Shown here: piece by piece, positions 10,989 through 21,283 of the stretch
Numbering within the stretch: the stretch's first letter is position 1
How the letters are laid out: each line of letters starts with the position of its first letter
Assembly (NCBI GenBank): GCA_037127315.1
Contig: JBBBDQ010001276.1
Location: 480,001 to 544,000, forward strand
Source of the DNA: Ascarosepion bandense
Taxonomy: Eukaryota > Mollusca > Cephalopoda > Sepiida > Sepiidae
Direction: 5' to 3'
DNA: 64,000 bases
The notes under the pieces: model-generated
Told to the model about the DNA's origin: nothing
Databases searched by the model: none
Seen by the model: the letters and a program-made list of their open reading frames with translations, nothing else
Program-made: the position numbers and the translations under genes

Positions 10989-11472
10989 TCTTATCACTAT
11001 ACTCGTTTCAAAAAACTCTCCGAGGATATACGCAGAAGAAGAAAAAAAATGGCCGTAAAAAAAAGAAAGAGCCAAGTACGTGAACATCAGTCAAAGGACG
11101 TAGCCCAAAGAAAATAACCCGAGACGAGTAATCTATAACAAAAAAGTGCTCAATACGTAAGCAGAGCAGAAAAAGTAAATCAGCTAAAGAGCCAAGAAAC
11201 CTCTAAGGTTTCACCTAACAGGATCTTCAGGTTGGCTAAAAAGAGGATACTGATGACGACAACATATAGGTTTGTTGGCTCTTTAGGTTATTTACTTTAT
11301 ATATATATATATATATAGGGAGAGGGAGAGAGAGAGAGAGAGAATAAAAATTCTGTAATTCTGTAATTCTGTAATTTTCACTATACCAGTTACGGTTGGT
11401 AATTCTGAAGAGATTAGTATTTCAATTTTATTAGTATTTTAATAATTTATTTTAATAATTTTAATAATTTTA

Positions 11473-12605
11473 CATGACTGACTGGGCAGGAGATTATCCC
11501 GCAGTAGGTTGCCATTGCTTTCTGCGGTAGACTGGTTGCCGACCAAGGCTATAGAACCCAATCTGTCCTGTTATTTGACTCATAGCTAGAGGGTGAAGAA
11601 ATTTATTATATTATAAAGTAGTAATTAGTGGGGGATCAGTTTATTACTTCATAACAATATGAAACTGATCCCCAACTTTATGATCAGTAGAAGCCTTAAT
11701 CATGTTTCCAACTATTATATTCAGCCAGTCAGTTAAATGTCATACGTGATAAACTCTTGGGCGATCATGTCTCGAAAGAGACATGACTGACTGGGCAGAA
11801 GATTATCCCGCAGTAGGTTGCCATTGCTTTCTGCGGTAGACTGGTTGCCGACCAAGGCTATAGAACCCAATCTGTCCTGTTATTTGACTCATAGCTAGAG
11901 GGTGAGGAAATTTATTATATTAAAGTAGTAATTAGTGGGGGATCAGTTTATTACTTCATAACAATATGAAACTGTTCCCCAACTTTATGATCAGTAGAAG
12001 CCTTAATCATGTTTCCAACTATTATATTCAGCCAGTCAGTTAAATGTCATACGTGATAAACTCTTGGGCGATCATGTCTCGAAAGAGACATGACTGACTG
12101 GGCAGAAGATTATCCCGCAGTAGGTTGCCATTACTTTCTGCGGTAGACTGGTTGCCAGTCAAGGCTATAGAACCCAATCTATCCTGTTATTTGACTCATA
12201 GCTAGAGGGTGAAGAAATTTATTATATTAAAGTAGTAATTAGTGGGGGATCCGTTTATTACTTCATAACAATATGAAACTGATCCCCCACTTTATGATCA
12301 GTTGAAGCCTTAATCATGTTTCCAACTATTATATTCAGTCAGTCAGTTAAATGTCATACGTGATAAACTCTTGGGCGATCATGTCTCGAAAGAGACATGA
12401 CTGACTGGGCAGAAGATTATCCCGCAGTAGGTTGCCATTGCTTTCTGCGGTAGATTGGTTGCTAGCCAAGGCTACAGAACCCAATCTGTCCTGTTATTTA
12501 AGTCATATCTGGAGGGAATAGACGGATTAATACCTTTCCCAAGGGTATTTGTGTGTAAATGAATGCAATGAATTCAGTTGGAATTCAAACTGAGATTCGG
12601 AATCT
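11473..12605 (-). mobile_element. SINE-A tandem array, about 307-bp period
   Basis: CATGACTGACTGGGCAG recurs at 11473, 11782, 12089 and 12396 (periods 309, 307, 307). Each of the first three units holds the 3' half of SINE-A plus a roughly 125-bp linker. The linker contains the inverted repeat GTGGGGGATCAGTTT / AAACTGATCCCCCAC or a variant. The last unit instead continues into the SINE-A body and head, ending near 12605. So the array reads as a multimeric SINE with one complete 5' head. Confidence 0.85.
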
Positions 12606-12905
12606 GAAAAAACTAAAACAAAAAAAAAAAACAAAAAACAAAAAAAATTGTCCAAAATCACCATTTCAAAATTTTAAGTCCCCCCTCTTCATTTTTGACT
12701 ATATAGGAAAGACAAAAGGAAGTTTGTATTTTTCCGCTTATTTTGAAAAAGAAGTATTTTTGAAAAAAAGCCAAAACAACAAAAAACAGGACTTAATTCT
12801 TGACGTTTACCAGAAACATAAGCAAAACAATTGGGGACTGATTTTACTATGAAGGTGTATGACAAATTGAGCACCCCCAGAAAAATGTTGAGTTAATAAA
12901 TTTTT

Positions 12906-13870
12906 CGGATTTTTTTTTTTTTTTTTACATGAAAATTTAGTGTCTTATCGATAATAATTCGTTGAAAAATAAAAATGAAAAGAAAACTTTTTAAAGAGAA
13001 TCTGTTTTTTAGGCCCAACAAAAAAGAAATAAAAAATGGCTGAGGTTAAAAAAAAAAAAAAAAGAAAAAAGAAGGAATTTATTTATTAAACCAACAAAAT
13101 AAATGGGATATCTATAATAACACGTTGAAAAAAATGAATAGAATTTAAAAGAAAAATAAAAGGAAAGGGATTTCTGTTGTTTACGCTCGCCAAACTAGAA
13201 ATAATAATGAAAAAGGCTTCGTTTACCTTAAAAGTGCAGTTTTCCTATGTTTTCTATGAAATAACTAAGTTTTCTTTATAGGCGTCCGTATTGAAAATGA
13301 AAGTTTTTTGGTTCGGCTCTCATCGGCTTTAATCGACTTTGCAAAATATCATTTTTTTAATATTGTAATATTTTTGGGGAGTCATTTGTTTCGGCTCGAC
13401 AAAAAAGAAACAAAAACATGGCTTAGGTTAAAAAATAGGAAGAAATTTATTTACTAAACCTACGAAATAAATGGGATATCGATAATAATACGCTGAAAAA
13501 AAAAAAATGAATAGAAAACATTTTTTAAAAAAAGGGAAAGGATTTCAGTTGTTTGTGTCAGCCAAAATAGAAAAAAAAAAAAGAAAAAAAAAAAGAAGCT
13601 TTTTTTACCTTAAATGTGGTGTTTTACTATTTTTTCTTTGAAATATCAAAGTTGTCTGTAAAGGTGTCCATATTGAAAATGAAAGTTTTTTGGTTCGGTT
13701 CTCTAGGTTCTAATCGACTTTGCAAAATATATATATTTTTTAATATTGTAATATTTTTTGATATTAAGTATATAAAAACACGCTCGTATTCGATTAAAAT
13801 GCTGTAGTAAAATTTCAAATCAATTGGTGCAGCCGTTTTCTAGATTAGCGGATGGTAACAGACAAGTACA
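12906..13870 (+). repeat. Imperfect direct repeats, about 370-bp period
   Basis: TTGAAAATGAAAGTTTTTTGG followed by a TCGACTTTGCAAAATAT block appears near 13292 and 13670, and the AAATAAATGGGATATC block appears near 13100 and 13468. The right end (TGCAGCCGTTTTCTAGATTAG) resembles a phrase common at the ends of dispersed invertebrate repeats. No coding potential is seen. Confidence 0.65.
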
Positions 13871-14084
13871 TTTTTATTTACATAAATATGTATAAATTTT
13901 AAATTAAAAAAAAAGTGTATATAATTAAAATCCCAAAAACCAGAACCTATTAATATTAATTTTATTAATATTAAAAATTATCAAGGTGGAGGGATCCATG
14001 TAAATAGTATTATCTATTTTAAATATCCATATATGTATATTATATCAATAAATGCCTAATATATATATATATATATATATATAG

Positions 14085-14290
14085 TCATCCGCAGACAAAA
14101 TTATATATATGTATAGTCATTCGCAGTCCATCAGTACGGTTGCACATACGATTGCTTCTAACCAGGATTGAAACCCAACCGAATTGACATCAGTTGGCGA
14201 TTTTATCTCTGAGATATGGGTGCTCGGTAGAGGAAGGCAGACTTTAGCGTGTTATGTACAATGTAAACACACGCCAGTAGCTGATAGAGG
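14085..14290 (-). mobile_element. SINE-H copy with the ribozyme deleted
   Basis: The minus strand carries the SINE-H tRNA-like head and body (GCCTTCCTCTACCGAGC, a diverged A box, and a GGTTTCAATCCTGG B box). At the 3' end CUGAUG joins directly to GACUGCG, so most of the ribozyme core, stem II, GAAA and stem III are missing. A second partial 3' end lies at 14080-14095 in the same orientation. It is a natural deletion of the ribozyme. Confidence 0.75.
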
Positions 14291-14453
14291 CTCCCCTCTG
14301 TCTTAAAAAAATAAATAAATAAAATAAAATAAAATAAAAATAAATAAATAAATAATATTTTCACAGTAACAGCTCCAATGAGCTTTTTGCCTGGTACCCG
14401 ACCACGTGAATTTAAGCGTGCCACTACGTTAACTTCTAGGTTCCACCCTTTTG

Positions 14454-14816
14454 TTTTTTTTTTTTTAATCGTGTCACCCCAAGCAAGGCATTCCACTGCC
14501 ACTATAGCGCAGGGGGTTACATAGAGCGATTGGGTATAGGAAATGTCAGAAGGAGGGTGATAGACGACTTAGGATGTACATAGGGAGAGAGTTGGAGAGA
14601 GTGGGTGTGAGTTAGTGTGTTAGGAGGTGTCTATTGACCTTATATTTAAACTCCTGGAGATTGTAGCCGTCGGGAAAGCAAGCATGCGGTAGGGAATTCC
14701 ACAGGCGGGAAGTGCGAGGAAAGAAGCTGTTGGAGTAGAAATTGCGGTTACATTTCATCAGTTTCACTGTAAAAGAGTGGGACCTAGTTGCCAATCTAGT
14801 ATCTCGTGCAAGAAAT
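14454..14816 (-). pseudogene. LINE-J 3' fragment, minus strand
   Basis: The minus strand encodes TRLATRSHSFTVK...RLWNSLPHACFPDGYN and ends NRHLLTH, followed by the LINE-J untranslated tail and an A run (T run at 14454). It is 5'-truncated at about 14816, exactly where an oppositely oriented LINE-J fragment begins. Confidence 0.8.
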
Positions 14817-15058
14817 AATAAAATGTAACCGTAACTTCTACTTAGTTTCTTTTCTCGCACTTCCCGCTCGTGGAACTCTCTTCCGTTTGCTTACTTCTCC
14901 GATAGCTACAATCTTCAAAAATTTGAATGCAACGTCAGTTGCCATCTGCTATCTCCTTGAATCCTGTTCATCTTTCTTCAATATCCCTTGTACCTAGTCT
15001 TTGTTTTTTCACTGTAAACCCCTGTACACTAGTGGCGGGTCCTCTTTGTTTGGGGTGA

Positions 15059-15100
<42 letters not shown>

Positions 15101-15102
15101 TA
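14817..15102 (+). pseudogene. LINE-J 3' fragment, plus strand
   Basis: Plus-strand LINE-J tail: diverged coding for FYLVSF..., then the 3' untranslated region and TTTGGGGTGAAA. It ends in an AAT-repeat tail instead of poly-A. It joins the minus-strand fragment head to head, so the two share an inverted arrangement. Confidence 0.75.
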
Positions 15103-15186
15103 CAAAGAAATGTTATAACTCTCAAGTTTTTTTTTGTACTTATTTTTTGCTAAACTTTTCTTCTCTGGTAATTCTTGCCCGTGGAA

Positions 15187-15301
15187 CTCTTCTAGCGGTG
15201 CAGTGGATGTCGACTCGGAACGAGAAACCGGAGTGCCGAGTTCGAATACTAGTCAAATTTGTTGCATTCACTTACGCACAAATACCCTTGGGAAAGGTAT
15301 T
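15187..15301 (+). mobile_element. SINE-A, 5' half
   Basis: Head (GTGCAGTGGATGTCGACTCG) through GGGAAAGGTATT. The copy is interrupted at 15301 by a solo LTR and resumes at 15597. Confidence 0.85.
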
Positions 15302-15596
15302 TGTTGGGACGCCCGCGCCTATTCGGCTATAATGGACTATTCCATTACTATGTAAAGTAATGGTGGCATCTACGTTGGGTAGAGAGTGTGCCGAGCAGCC
15401 GATCTACAAGTCAGTCGTAGACTTCCGGTGACGACCCGGAAGTACCCATTGCTCATACTACGTCTTACGACGGTTGGGACGATTAACCTTTATTCTTGTA
15501 TTGGATACTAATAACCTTTGTAAATACTATTTCAAGGAATACAACAATTAATCTATTCCTGTTGTTGAGTTATTTATTCTTACTCACGGCATAACA
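15302..15596 (+). mobile_element. Solo LTR 1, inserted in SINE-A
   Basis: Begins TGTTGGGACGCC and ends GGCATAACA, so it has the TG...CA termini of LTR retrotransposons. GTATT lies at both 15297-15301 and 15597-15601, a 5-bp target duplication. Removing the LTR and one GTATT restores the SINE-A reading. No internal region is present, so it is a solo LTR, most simply formed by LTR-LTR recombination. Related to the LTRs at 18983 and 37813. A Ty3-like source is likely but not shown. Confidence 0.92.
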
Positions 15597-15782
15597 GTAT
15601 TAATCCGTTTATTCCCTCCAGTTATGCGTTAAATAACAGGACAGATTGGGTTCTATACCCTTGGTTGGCAAACATTCTACCGCAAACTACTGCGGAAAAT
15701 CTCCTGCCCAGTCAGTCATGTCTCTTTCGAGACATGATCTGCCAAGCGTGTATCACGTATGGCACTTGACTGACTGACTGAA
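15597..15782 (+). mobile_element. SINE-A, 3' half after the LTR
   Basis: Continues from GTATTAATCCG through the body and 3' hairpin to CTTGACTGACTGACTGAAT. Confidence 0.85.
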
Positions 15783-16085
15783 TATAATAGTTGGAAACAT
15801 GATTAAGGCATCTACTGGTCATAAAATGGGGGACCGGATTTATATTGTTATGAAGTAATAAACTAATCCCCCACTAATTACTACTTAATAATACACCTCT
15901 TTCCCCTCTAGCTAAGAGTCAAATAAAAGGACAGATTGGGTTCTGTCGCCTTGGTTGGCAACCAGTCTACTGCAGAGAGTAATGGCGATCTACTGCGGGA
16001 TAATGTTCTGCCCAGTCAGAAGACATGATCTTTCAAGACATGATCGCCTAAACGTGTATCACGTATGGCACTTTACTGATTTTCC
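15783..16085 (+). mobile_element. SINE-A linker and second 3' unit
   Basis: Holds the same roughly 125-bp linker found in the array at 11473-12605, here with GGGGGACCGGATTT / CTAATCCCCC arms. A second SINE-A 3' half follows, ending near CACGTATGGCACTTTACTGA. Together with the upstream copy it makes a SINE-A dimer. Confidence 0.8.
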
Positions 16086-16114
16086 AGCCAATTTTTATTT
16101 TCATCACTTTTTTT

Positions 16115-16232
16115 TATCGCTTTCGCTCCTTAGTAATGTCTTTTTCTTTCACAGTAAGTAACTTTCTTGCGTGTTAGTGGCTTTATTGCCTTGCTTGGTG
16201 GGAAACAATTAAAAAGTAAAAAAGAAAACGTA
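16115..16232 (+). mobile_element. LINE 3' tail (LINE-J relative)
   Basis: Contains TTAGTGGCTTTATTGCCTTG and GGTGGGAAACAATT then an A-rich end. The variant tail wording also occurs near 30330 (-) and 51240 (-), suggesting a LINE-J subfamily. Confidence 0.6.
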
Positions 16233-16629
16233 AAATAAAATGTATTTTTATCGAGAAAGAATATCTACCCTTGAATAATAAAGATGATTATTGTTGTGAT
16301 TTTTTTTTTTTTTTTTACATGACAAGGGGGAGATGAGGGTTCATGTATTCCATGAAGGGCTTGACGACCTAAAATATTTGGGGGTCCCTTGATGAATGTG
16401 AAGTCTACGCACGTTTAGCCAAATCTGCACCGTTAAAAGTTGCCGTAATTTGAAGTAGGTCAGGGGATAGGTTTGCAAACAATCCTGTCTGTCTGGTTCG
16501 AGAAATTTCAGAAGGGCAACAAACGTGAAATTAGAGCTGGATTTTTAGTTTTTTTCCTATTTTTTCTTTTTTTGTAAATCTAGTTCCAAATTCTGCCTGA
16601 GGTTCTTATTACCCATGACCTTACCGCGT

Positions 16630-16663
16630 TCTCTCAGCCTGTCTGTCTGTCTGTCTCTCAGCA

Positions 16664-16706
<43 letters not shown>

Positions 16707-16734
16707 TATGTCTGTCTGTCTGTCTCTCAGCATT

Positions 16735-16777
<43 letters not shown>

Positions 16778-16819
16778 GTCTGTCTCTCAGCACTTTCTTT
16801 CTTTCTTTCTTTCTTTCTT

Positions 16820-16853
<34 letters not shown>

Positions 16854-16868
16854 AGCACTTTCTTTCTT

Positions 16869-16910
<42 letters not shown>

Positions 16911-17049
16911 AGCACTTTCTTTCTTTCTTTCTTTCTGTCTGTCTCTCAGCACTTTTCTTTCTTTCTTTCTTTCTTTCTGTCTGTCTCTCAGCACTTTTCT
17001 TTCTTTCTTTCTTTCTTGCTTTCTTTCTTTCTGTCTGTCTCTCAGCATT

Positions 17050-17085
<36 letters not shown>

Positions 17086-17086
17086 T

Positions 17087-17117
<31 letters not shown>

Positions 17118-17120
17118 TTC
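16630..17120. repeat. Polypyrimidine CTTT/CTGT compound microsatellite
   Basis: About 490 bp of nearly pure pyrimidine on the plus strand: blocks of CTTT repeats alternate with CTGT repeats, punctuated by CTCAGCA at irregular spacing. Open frames on both strands are pure simple repeat (SFFLSFFLS, ERKKERKK) and not genes. Confidence 0.97.
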
Positions 17121-17189
17121 TTTTTCTTTATCTCCTGAAAACATATTTAACTAAAAAGGTGTCGGACGCGAGATATTGCGCTCTTTACT

Positions 17190-18005
17190 AGTCAGGATTA
17201 AACTAAGCAAATCCTTTTCTTTTATGTGTCGATTGCTTTCAGGATGTAGGCAATCGTACTCTCCACAACTTCCTATTAATTTTTAACCCTTAGTAATGTG
17301 TATCCAGGATGTGCGTTGTGGTGCATATCGACTCGGAACGAGAAATCGGTGAGTCGAGTTCGAATTCCATAGTTCAAATTCACTTACGCTCAAATATCCT
17401 TGGGAAAGGTATTAATCCGTCTATTCCTTCCAGTTATGGGTTAAATAACAGGACAGATTGGGTTCTGTAGCCTTGGACTGCAACCAGTCTACCGCAGAAA
17501 GCAATAGCAACCTACTGCGGGATAATCTTCGGCCCAGTCAGTCATGTCTCTTTAGAGACATGATTGTCCAAAGCGTGTATCATGTATGGCACTTAACTGA
17601 CGGAATGTGTATCTCCTTAGTCCTTACTATCCCTCTCAGTTAATGTTCTGTCTTCCATTTGTACAAGCCTGTTAAGTAGGTTGATCATGGCTCTCCACAA
17701 CTTCCTATCCTTTGTAACTTTAAGCAATGTGCATCTCCTTACTATCCCTCTCAGTTAATGTACTGTCTTCCATTTGTACAAGCCTGTTAAGTAGGTTGAT
17801 CATGGCTCTCCACAACTTCCTATCCTTTGTAACTTTAAGCAATGTGTATCTCCTTACTATCCCTCTCAGTTAATGTTCTGTCTTCCATTTGTACAAGCCT
17901 GTTAAGTAGGTTGATCATGGCTCTCCACAACTTCCTATCCTTTGTAACTTTAAGCAATGTTTGTGCTCTTACTATCCCTCCCAGTTCATGATCAGTCATC
18001 CATTT
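17190..18005 (-). pseudogene. RTE 3' coding relic with 115-bp tandem copies
   Basis: The segment containing AGGATGTAGGCAATC and CTCTCCACAACTTCCTA matches the complement of the RTE C-terminus seen intact at 38447-39024. A 115-bp unit (anchor TTAATG at 17640, 17755, 17870; TTCATG at 17985) repeats about three times. A SINE-A copy lies inside the relic. The frame is broken and no RT core is present. Confidence 0.65.
17310..17603 (+). mobile_element. SINE-A, full length, with target duplication
   Basis: GGATGTGCGTTGTGG head to GGCACTTAACTGACGG end. AATGTGTATC occurs just before the head (about 17295) and again just after the end (about 17604), a 10-bp target duplication inside the RTE tandem repeat. 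The head lacks the usual GCAGTGGA stretch, so the A box is damaged. Confidence 0.9.
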
Positions 18006-18080
18006 AATTTAAAACAGTGCTCAATATAGAAATAGAGCTATGAATATTTATTATGCTATATTTTATAACATGTACAAATT

Positions 18081-18148
18081 ATAATTTATTACAAAAGTGT
18101 AAATTTTGTTTTGACATCGAAAAAACAGTGTCTCATCAGGTAGTTAAT
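18081..18148 (-). ncRNA. Decayed hammerhead, left arm of palindrome
   Basis: The minus strand has CUGAUGA and stem III ACAAAA/UUUUGU with GUA. The GAAA box has become AAAA and stem II has a mismatch. It pairs as an inverted copy with 18302-18366 across about 150 bp of AT-rich inverted sequence. Confidence 0.5.
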
Positions 18149-18301
18149 AATGATGATACTAAACCTTATTTTTGAAAAAGAAAATTAAAAAATCTCACTT
18201 CTTTATTTTTTAAAAAAAGACAAAAATTTTTCCAAAAATAAAGGGGAAGTGAAATTTTTTAATTTTCTTTTTAAAAAATAACATTTATTACCATCATTAT
18301 T

Positions 18302-18366
18302 AACTGCCTCATGAGACATTGTTTTTTTCAATGTCGAAACAAAATATACATTTTTGTAGTAAATTA
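18302..18366 (+). ncRNA. Decayed hammerhead, right arm of palindrome
   Basis: The core reads CUCAUGA (one change), stem II is GACAUU/AAUGUC, GAAA is intact, stem III is ACAAAA/UUUUGU, and the triplet is GUA. Stem I is poorly paired. Same family as 2250-2439. Confidence 0.5.
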
Positions 18367-18489
18367 TAATTTGTACATGTTCAAAACTATAACTTATAAA
18401 TATTCATTGGTCTATTTCTTTATTGAGCACCGTTTTAAATTAATGTTTTAAACATTAATACTTTCTTCATTCTTTATTCACTTGGAGAT

Positions 18490-18592
<103 letters not shown>

Positions 18593-18847
18593 AAAAATTT
18601 TTTTTAAAAAAATTCCGCAACAAAAATAAAGTAGATATAATAGATAATTAATAATGCTGATCTCAATTTAATCAAATTTTAACACCAATGCCCACCAAAA
18701 TTATTTTTAAGTCTGTCCACATATTCTCCAAATTAGAAGTTGCTTTACTCTGATTGGTCCACATTGTACATCCAATAATACCTCCCTGATTAAAGTGATT
18801 TTGCTTGATTTTAACCTTTTAAAACCATTCAATTTAAAATAAACCAC

Positions 18848-18902
18848 ATCACTTAACAAGACACAAGAAGTGTCGAAACAAAATAGCTACTTTTGTAGTG
18901 AT
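18848..18902 (+). ncRNA. Structure-preserving, core-mutated hammerhead
   Basis: Stem I AUCAC/GUGAU, stem II GACAC/GUGUC, GAAA and stem III ACAAAA/UUUUGU all pair, with a GUA triplet ending 18897. But CUGANGA has become UUAACAA. The helices are intact while the catalytic core is lost. Confidence 0.55.
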
Positions 18903-18935
18903 ATTGTAACATATCCATGTTATAATTTCTGAATA

Positions 18936-18942
<7 letters not shown>

Positions 18943-18982
<40 letters not shown>
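18943..18982. repeat. TA microsatellite split by solo LTR 2
   Basis: A TA tract interrupted by the LTR and resuming at 19264. The target duplication is ATATA. Confidence 0.85.
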
Positions 18983-18987
<5 letters not shown>

Positions 18988-19263
18988 GGACGCCCGCGAC
19001 TATTTTCTATAATGGACTATTCCATTACTATGTTAAGTAATGGTGGCATCTACGTGCCGAGCAGCCGATCGACAAGTCAGTGGTAGACTTCCGGTGACAA
19101 CCCGGAAGTACCCATTGCTCATACTACGTCATACGACGGTTGAGACGATTAACCTTTATTCTTGTATTGGATACTAATAACCTTTGTAAATACTATTTTC
19201 ACGGAATACAACAATTAACCTATTCCTGTTGTTGAGTTATTTATTCTTACTCACGACATAACA
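18983..19263 (+). mobile_element. Solo LTR 2, inserted in a TA tract
   Basis: Begins TGTTGGGACGCC and ends GACATAACA. ATATA flanks both sides (18978-18982 and 19264-19268), as expected for a 5-bp target duplication, though a TA repeat makes that test weak. Closely matches solo LTR 1 along its length, except for a short deletion near the middle (TGGGTAGAGAG missing). Confidence 0.88.
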
Positions 19264-19279
19264 ATATATATATATATAT

Positions 19280-19475
19280 TCTTCCGCAGGCAGATCTGTT
19301 TCGCTGTATCATAGCTCATCAGTATGGTTAGACATCTAGCCAGGATTGTAACCCGACCGAATTGACATCAGGCGATTCTACCTATGAATTATGGGCGCTC
19401 AGTAGAGGAAAGCGGACTTTAGCGCGCTATATACAATGTAAACACACACCAGTAGCCGAGAGTGTTCATATTTAT
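19280..19475 (-). mobile_element. SINE-H, nearly complete
   Basis: The minus strand carries the CGCGCTAAAGTCCGC region, a diverged A box (the ATAATTCATAGGTAGAA area), a GGGTTACAATCCTGG B box and the ribozyme end. It lies a few bases from solo LTR 2 with TA repeats between. Confidence 0.75.
19284..19327 (-). ncRNA. Hammerhead, SINE-H copy F
   Basis: CUGAUGA and GAAA are intact. Stem II GCUAU/ACAGC has one mismatch. The triplet is GCC instead of GUC, which breaks the last stem III pair. Stem I CCAUA/UGCGG has mostly paired positions. Probably reduced or no activity. Confidence 0.65.
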
Positions 19476-19514
19476 TACTGAATGAACGATGCGTAGATGC
19501 GTGAGTAATGTACT

Positions 19515-19830
19515 GTTGTAGGAGAGCTGCCCAGTCCTCCCTTTCCATACTGGATAAAATTCAAAAGCCTCCCCGACTCCTTGTTGGAGAAGCATTATTA
19601 TCTACCCGCCAACCTTTGTTTCACTCGCGAGATGTATCGAGCGTCTCACTGCTCTATCGCTTCTATCATGGAAAGTGCTAGGACGAACACTATCACCTGG
19701 TTTCACCAAGTTTGCCCTTCACGGCCAGGACCCGCTATGCCACTTACATAGTAGCAAATCACCCATATTACCCTCGTATTCCTGTAGTGAGCAAAACAAA
19801 TTCCAGATATAAAAATTCAAATGCTAAGCA
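19515..19830 (+). pseudogene. Diverged LINE C-terminal fragment
   Basis: The translation shows LDKIQKPPRLLVGEALLS..., PLFHSRDVSSVSLLYRFYHGK and LPFTARTRYATYIVANH. This is the LINE-J-like pattern (LSHRRDVASLCLFYKY) but from a different, more diverged family, with in-frame stops. No tail recognised. Confidence 0.6.
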
Positions 19831-19959
19831 CTGACTCATTGATAAACGAATTTTCTCGAATTTAGAATCTTGCTTAGCGCACACCTCGATGCGAAATGTA
19901 TTTTGGCCAATAGAAAACTAGAAAACGTCTTAGAAAAACAAAGATTCAAATAATCTTTA

Positions 19960-20426
19960 ATTATCAAAAACAAATTCGCGAGCCGACGCGAAGTTTGTTT
20001 GCCGTCCAATGGAAAGGCCAGAATCACATCCGGGAGTGAATTCCCAAATGAATTTCTCGGAGCACCAGAAAACGAAATAAAAAGACGGAACAAGAAGACA
20101 GTCGCAGTGAGAAAAATACGAGCGTAATTAACACGTCCCTTGATAAACTTCAAGTGATCGTTATTATTACTGTCCCTATCTTTCTCCCTCACCTTCTTAT
20201 CCTCACGGTTTACCCATCTGCTTTTTCTTATACTTAATAACCAGACGAAACCCTTTAAAACTGGGCGATAACTTTAAAGACGCTCCTATCCTAAGATAAC
20301 GCACACACGTACATGCATACATGCGATCCTGCCTACGTACACATAATCTCATTCTTGCAAAGATTACTATGAACATTTTAACGAACTTATATCAAGCAAA
20401 AGACACTATTTTTATTTGTAAAAACC

Positions 20427-20483
<57 letters not shown>

Positions 20484-20650
20484 GTTATTTCTATATACAA
20501 CTTGATTTTCTTGTTTTGTGTCCCTGTTATAGTGGGCTATCTACTAACAAGGCCAAATCAAACTAACCTGTTTCAACACACATACACTTCACTATAACGG
20601 ATAACCCAGTATATTCCAACGGCTACCCTCAACACTATGGAACAAATTCC
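19960..20650 (+). repeat. Dispersed repeat, promoter-like, copy 1
   Basis: Shares blocks with 51540-52060: TTCGCGAGCC/ACGCGAA, a CCAATGG segment, GGCCAGAATCA, and a TAGTGGGCTATCTAC end block. A TA tract at 20430-20480 splits the copy. The second copy has a TATAAAAAGCGG box, so an LTR-like promoter is possible, but termini and target duplications were not found. Confidence 0.5.
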
Positions 20651-20884
20651 CAATATATTTACATTAAATACGGCAACAAGGCAGATTTAATTTTTATTAA
20701 GTTTTTCCAGCTTCCTAACATTTTCCGTTTTGTAGGAGATATGGATTATAAAACTAGTCCATAATTTTTATTGTCTCGAGCACTTTCGGGCATTACTATA
20801 GCAATTTTCAAGAATGTTTTTGTCTCTGGTGTTGTTATTTTTATTCAAATTTTGACTGCTACGTACAACTTAATTTATGTGTTT

Positions 20885-21280
20885 ATTTTGAAAAAGGAGC
20901 GCTCATTCCAAGCCCTCAAAGGCCGCGTGTGACTGAAAATCGTGTGACCATCTTTCTATTAAAAAAACAAAACAAAAAAAAACTTTGAATGCTTCATTTC
21001 CATTATTAAATAATGTAAGGTTGATGGTGGGAGAGAGATATATAGTGCCTCCCGAATAGCAAGAGTTTATTGATAATTTTCAACAACACGGAAAATGAAC
21101 TCGAGGTAAGTAATGCACTTTCCTGGAACTAACTATTGTGGTCCATTTACAAGTGATTTTAGTAAAAAAAAAAGCTGAAAACGCTGTTGATGCATGTTGT
21201 AGAACTCATGATTTAGATTATGATACTGATATTAGTACAATTGATGCAGATTATAAATTCCTAGATTGTTTATATGCTAT
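20885..21280. other. Unassigned AT-rich DNA
   Basis: No repeat family or coding frame recognised between the dispersed repeat and the SINE-A dimer. Confidence 0.5.
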
Positions 21281-21283
21281 AGA

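Noticed and set aside
16557..17154. Long open frames on both strands (179 and 195 residues)
   Set aside because: They are translations of CTTT/CTGT repeats with no other sequence; no codon or composition sign of a gene.
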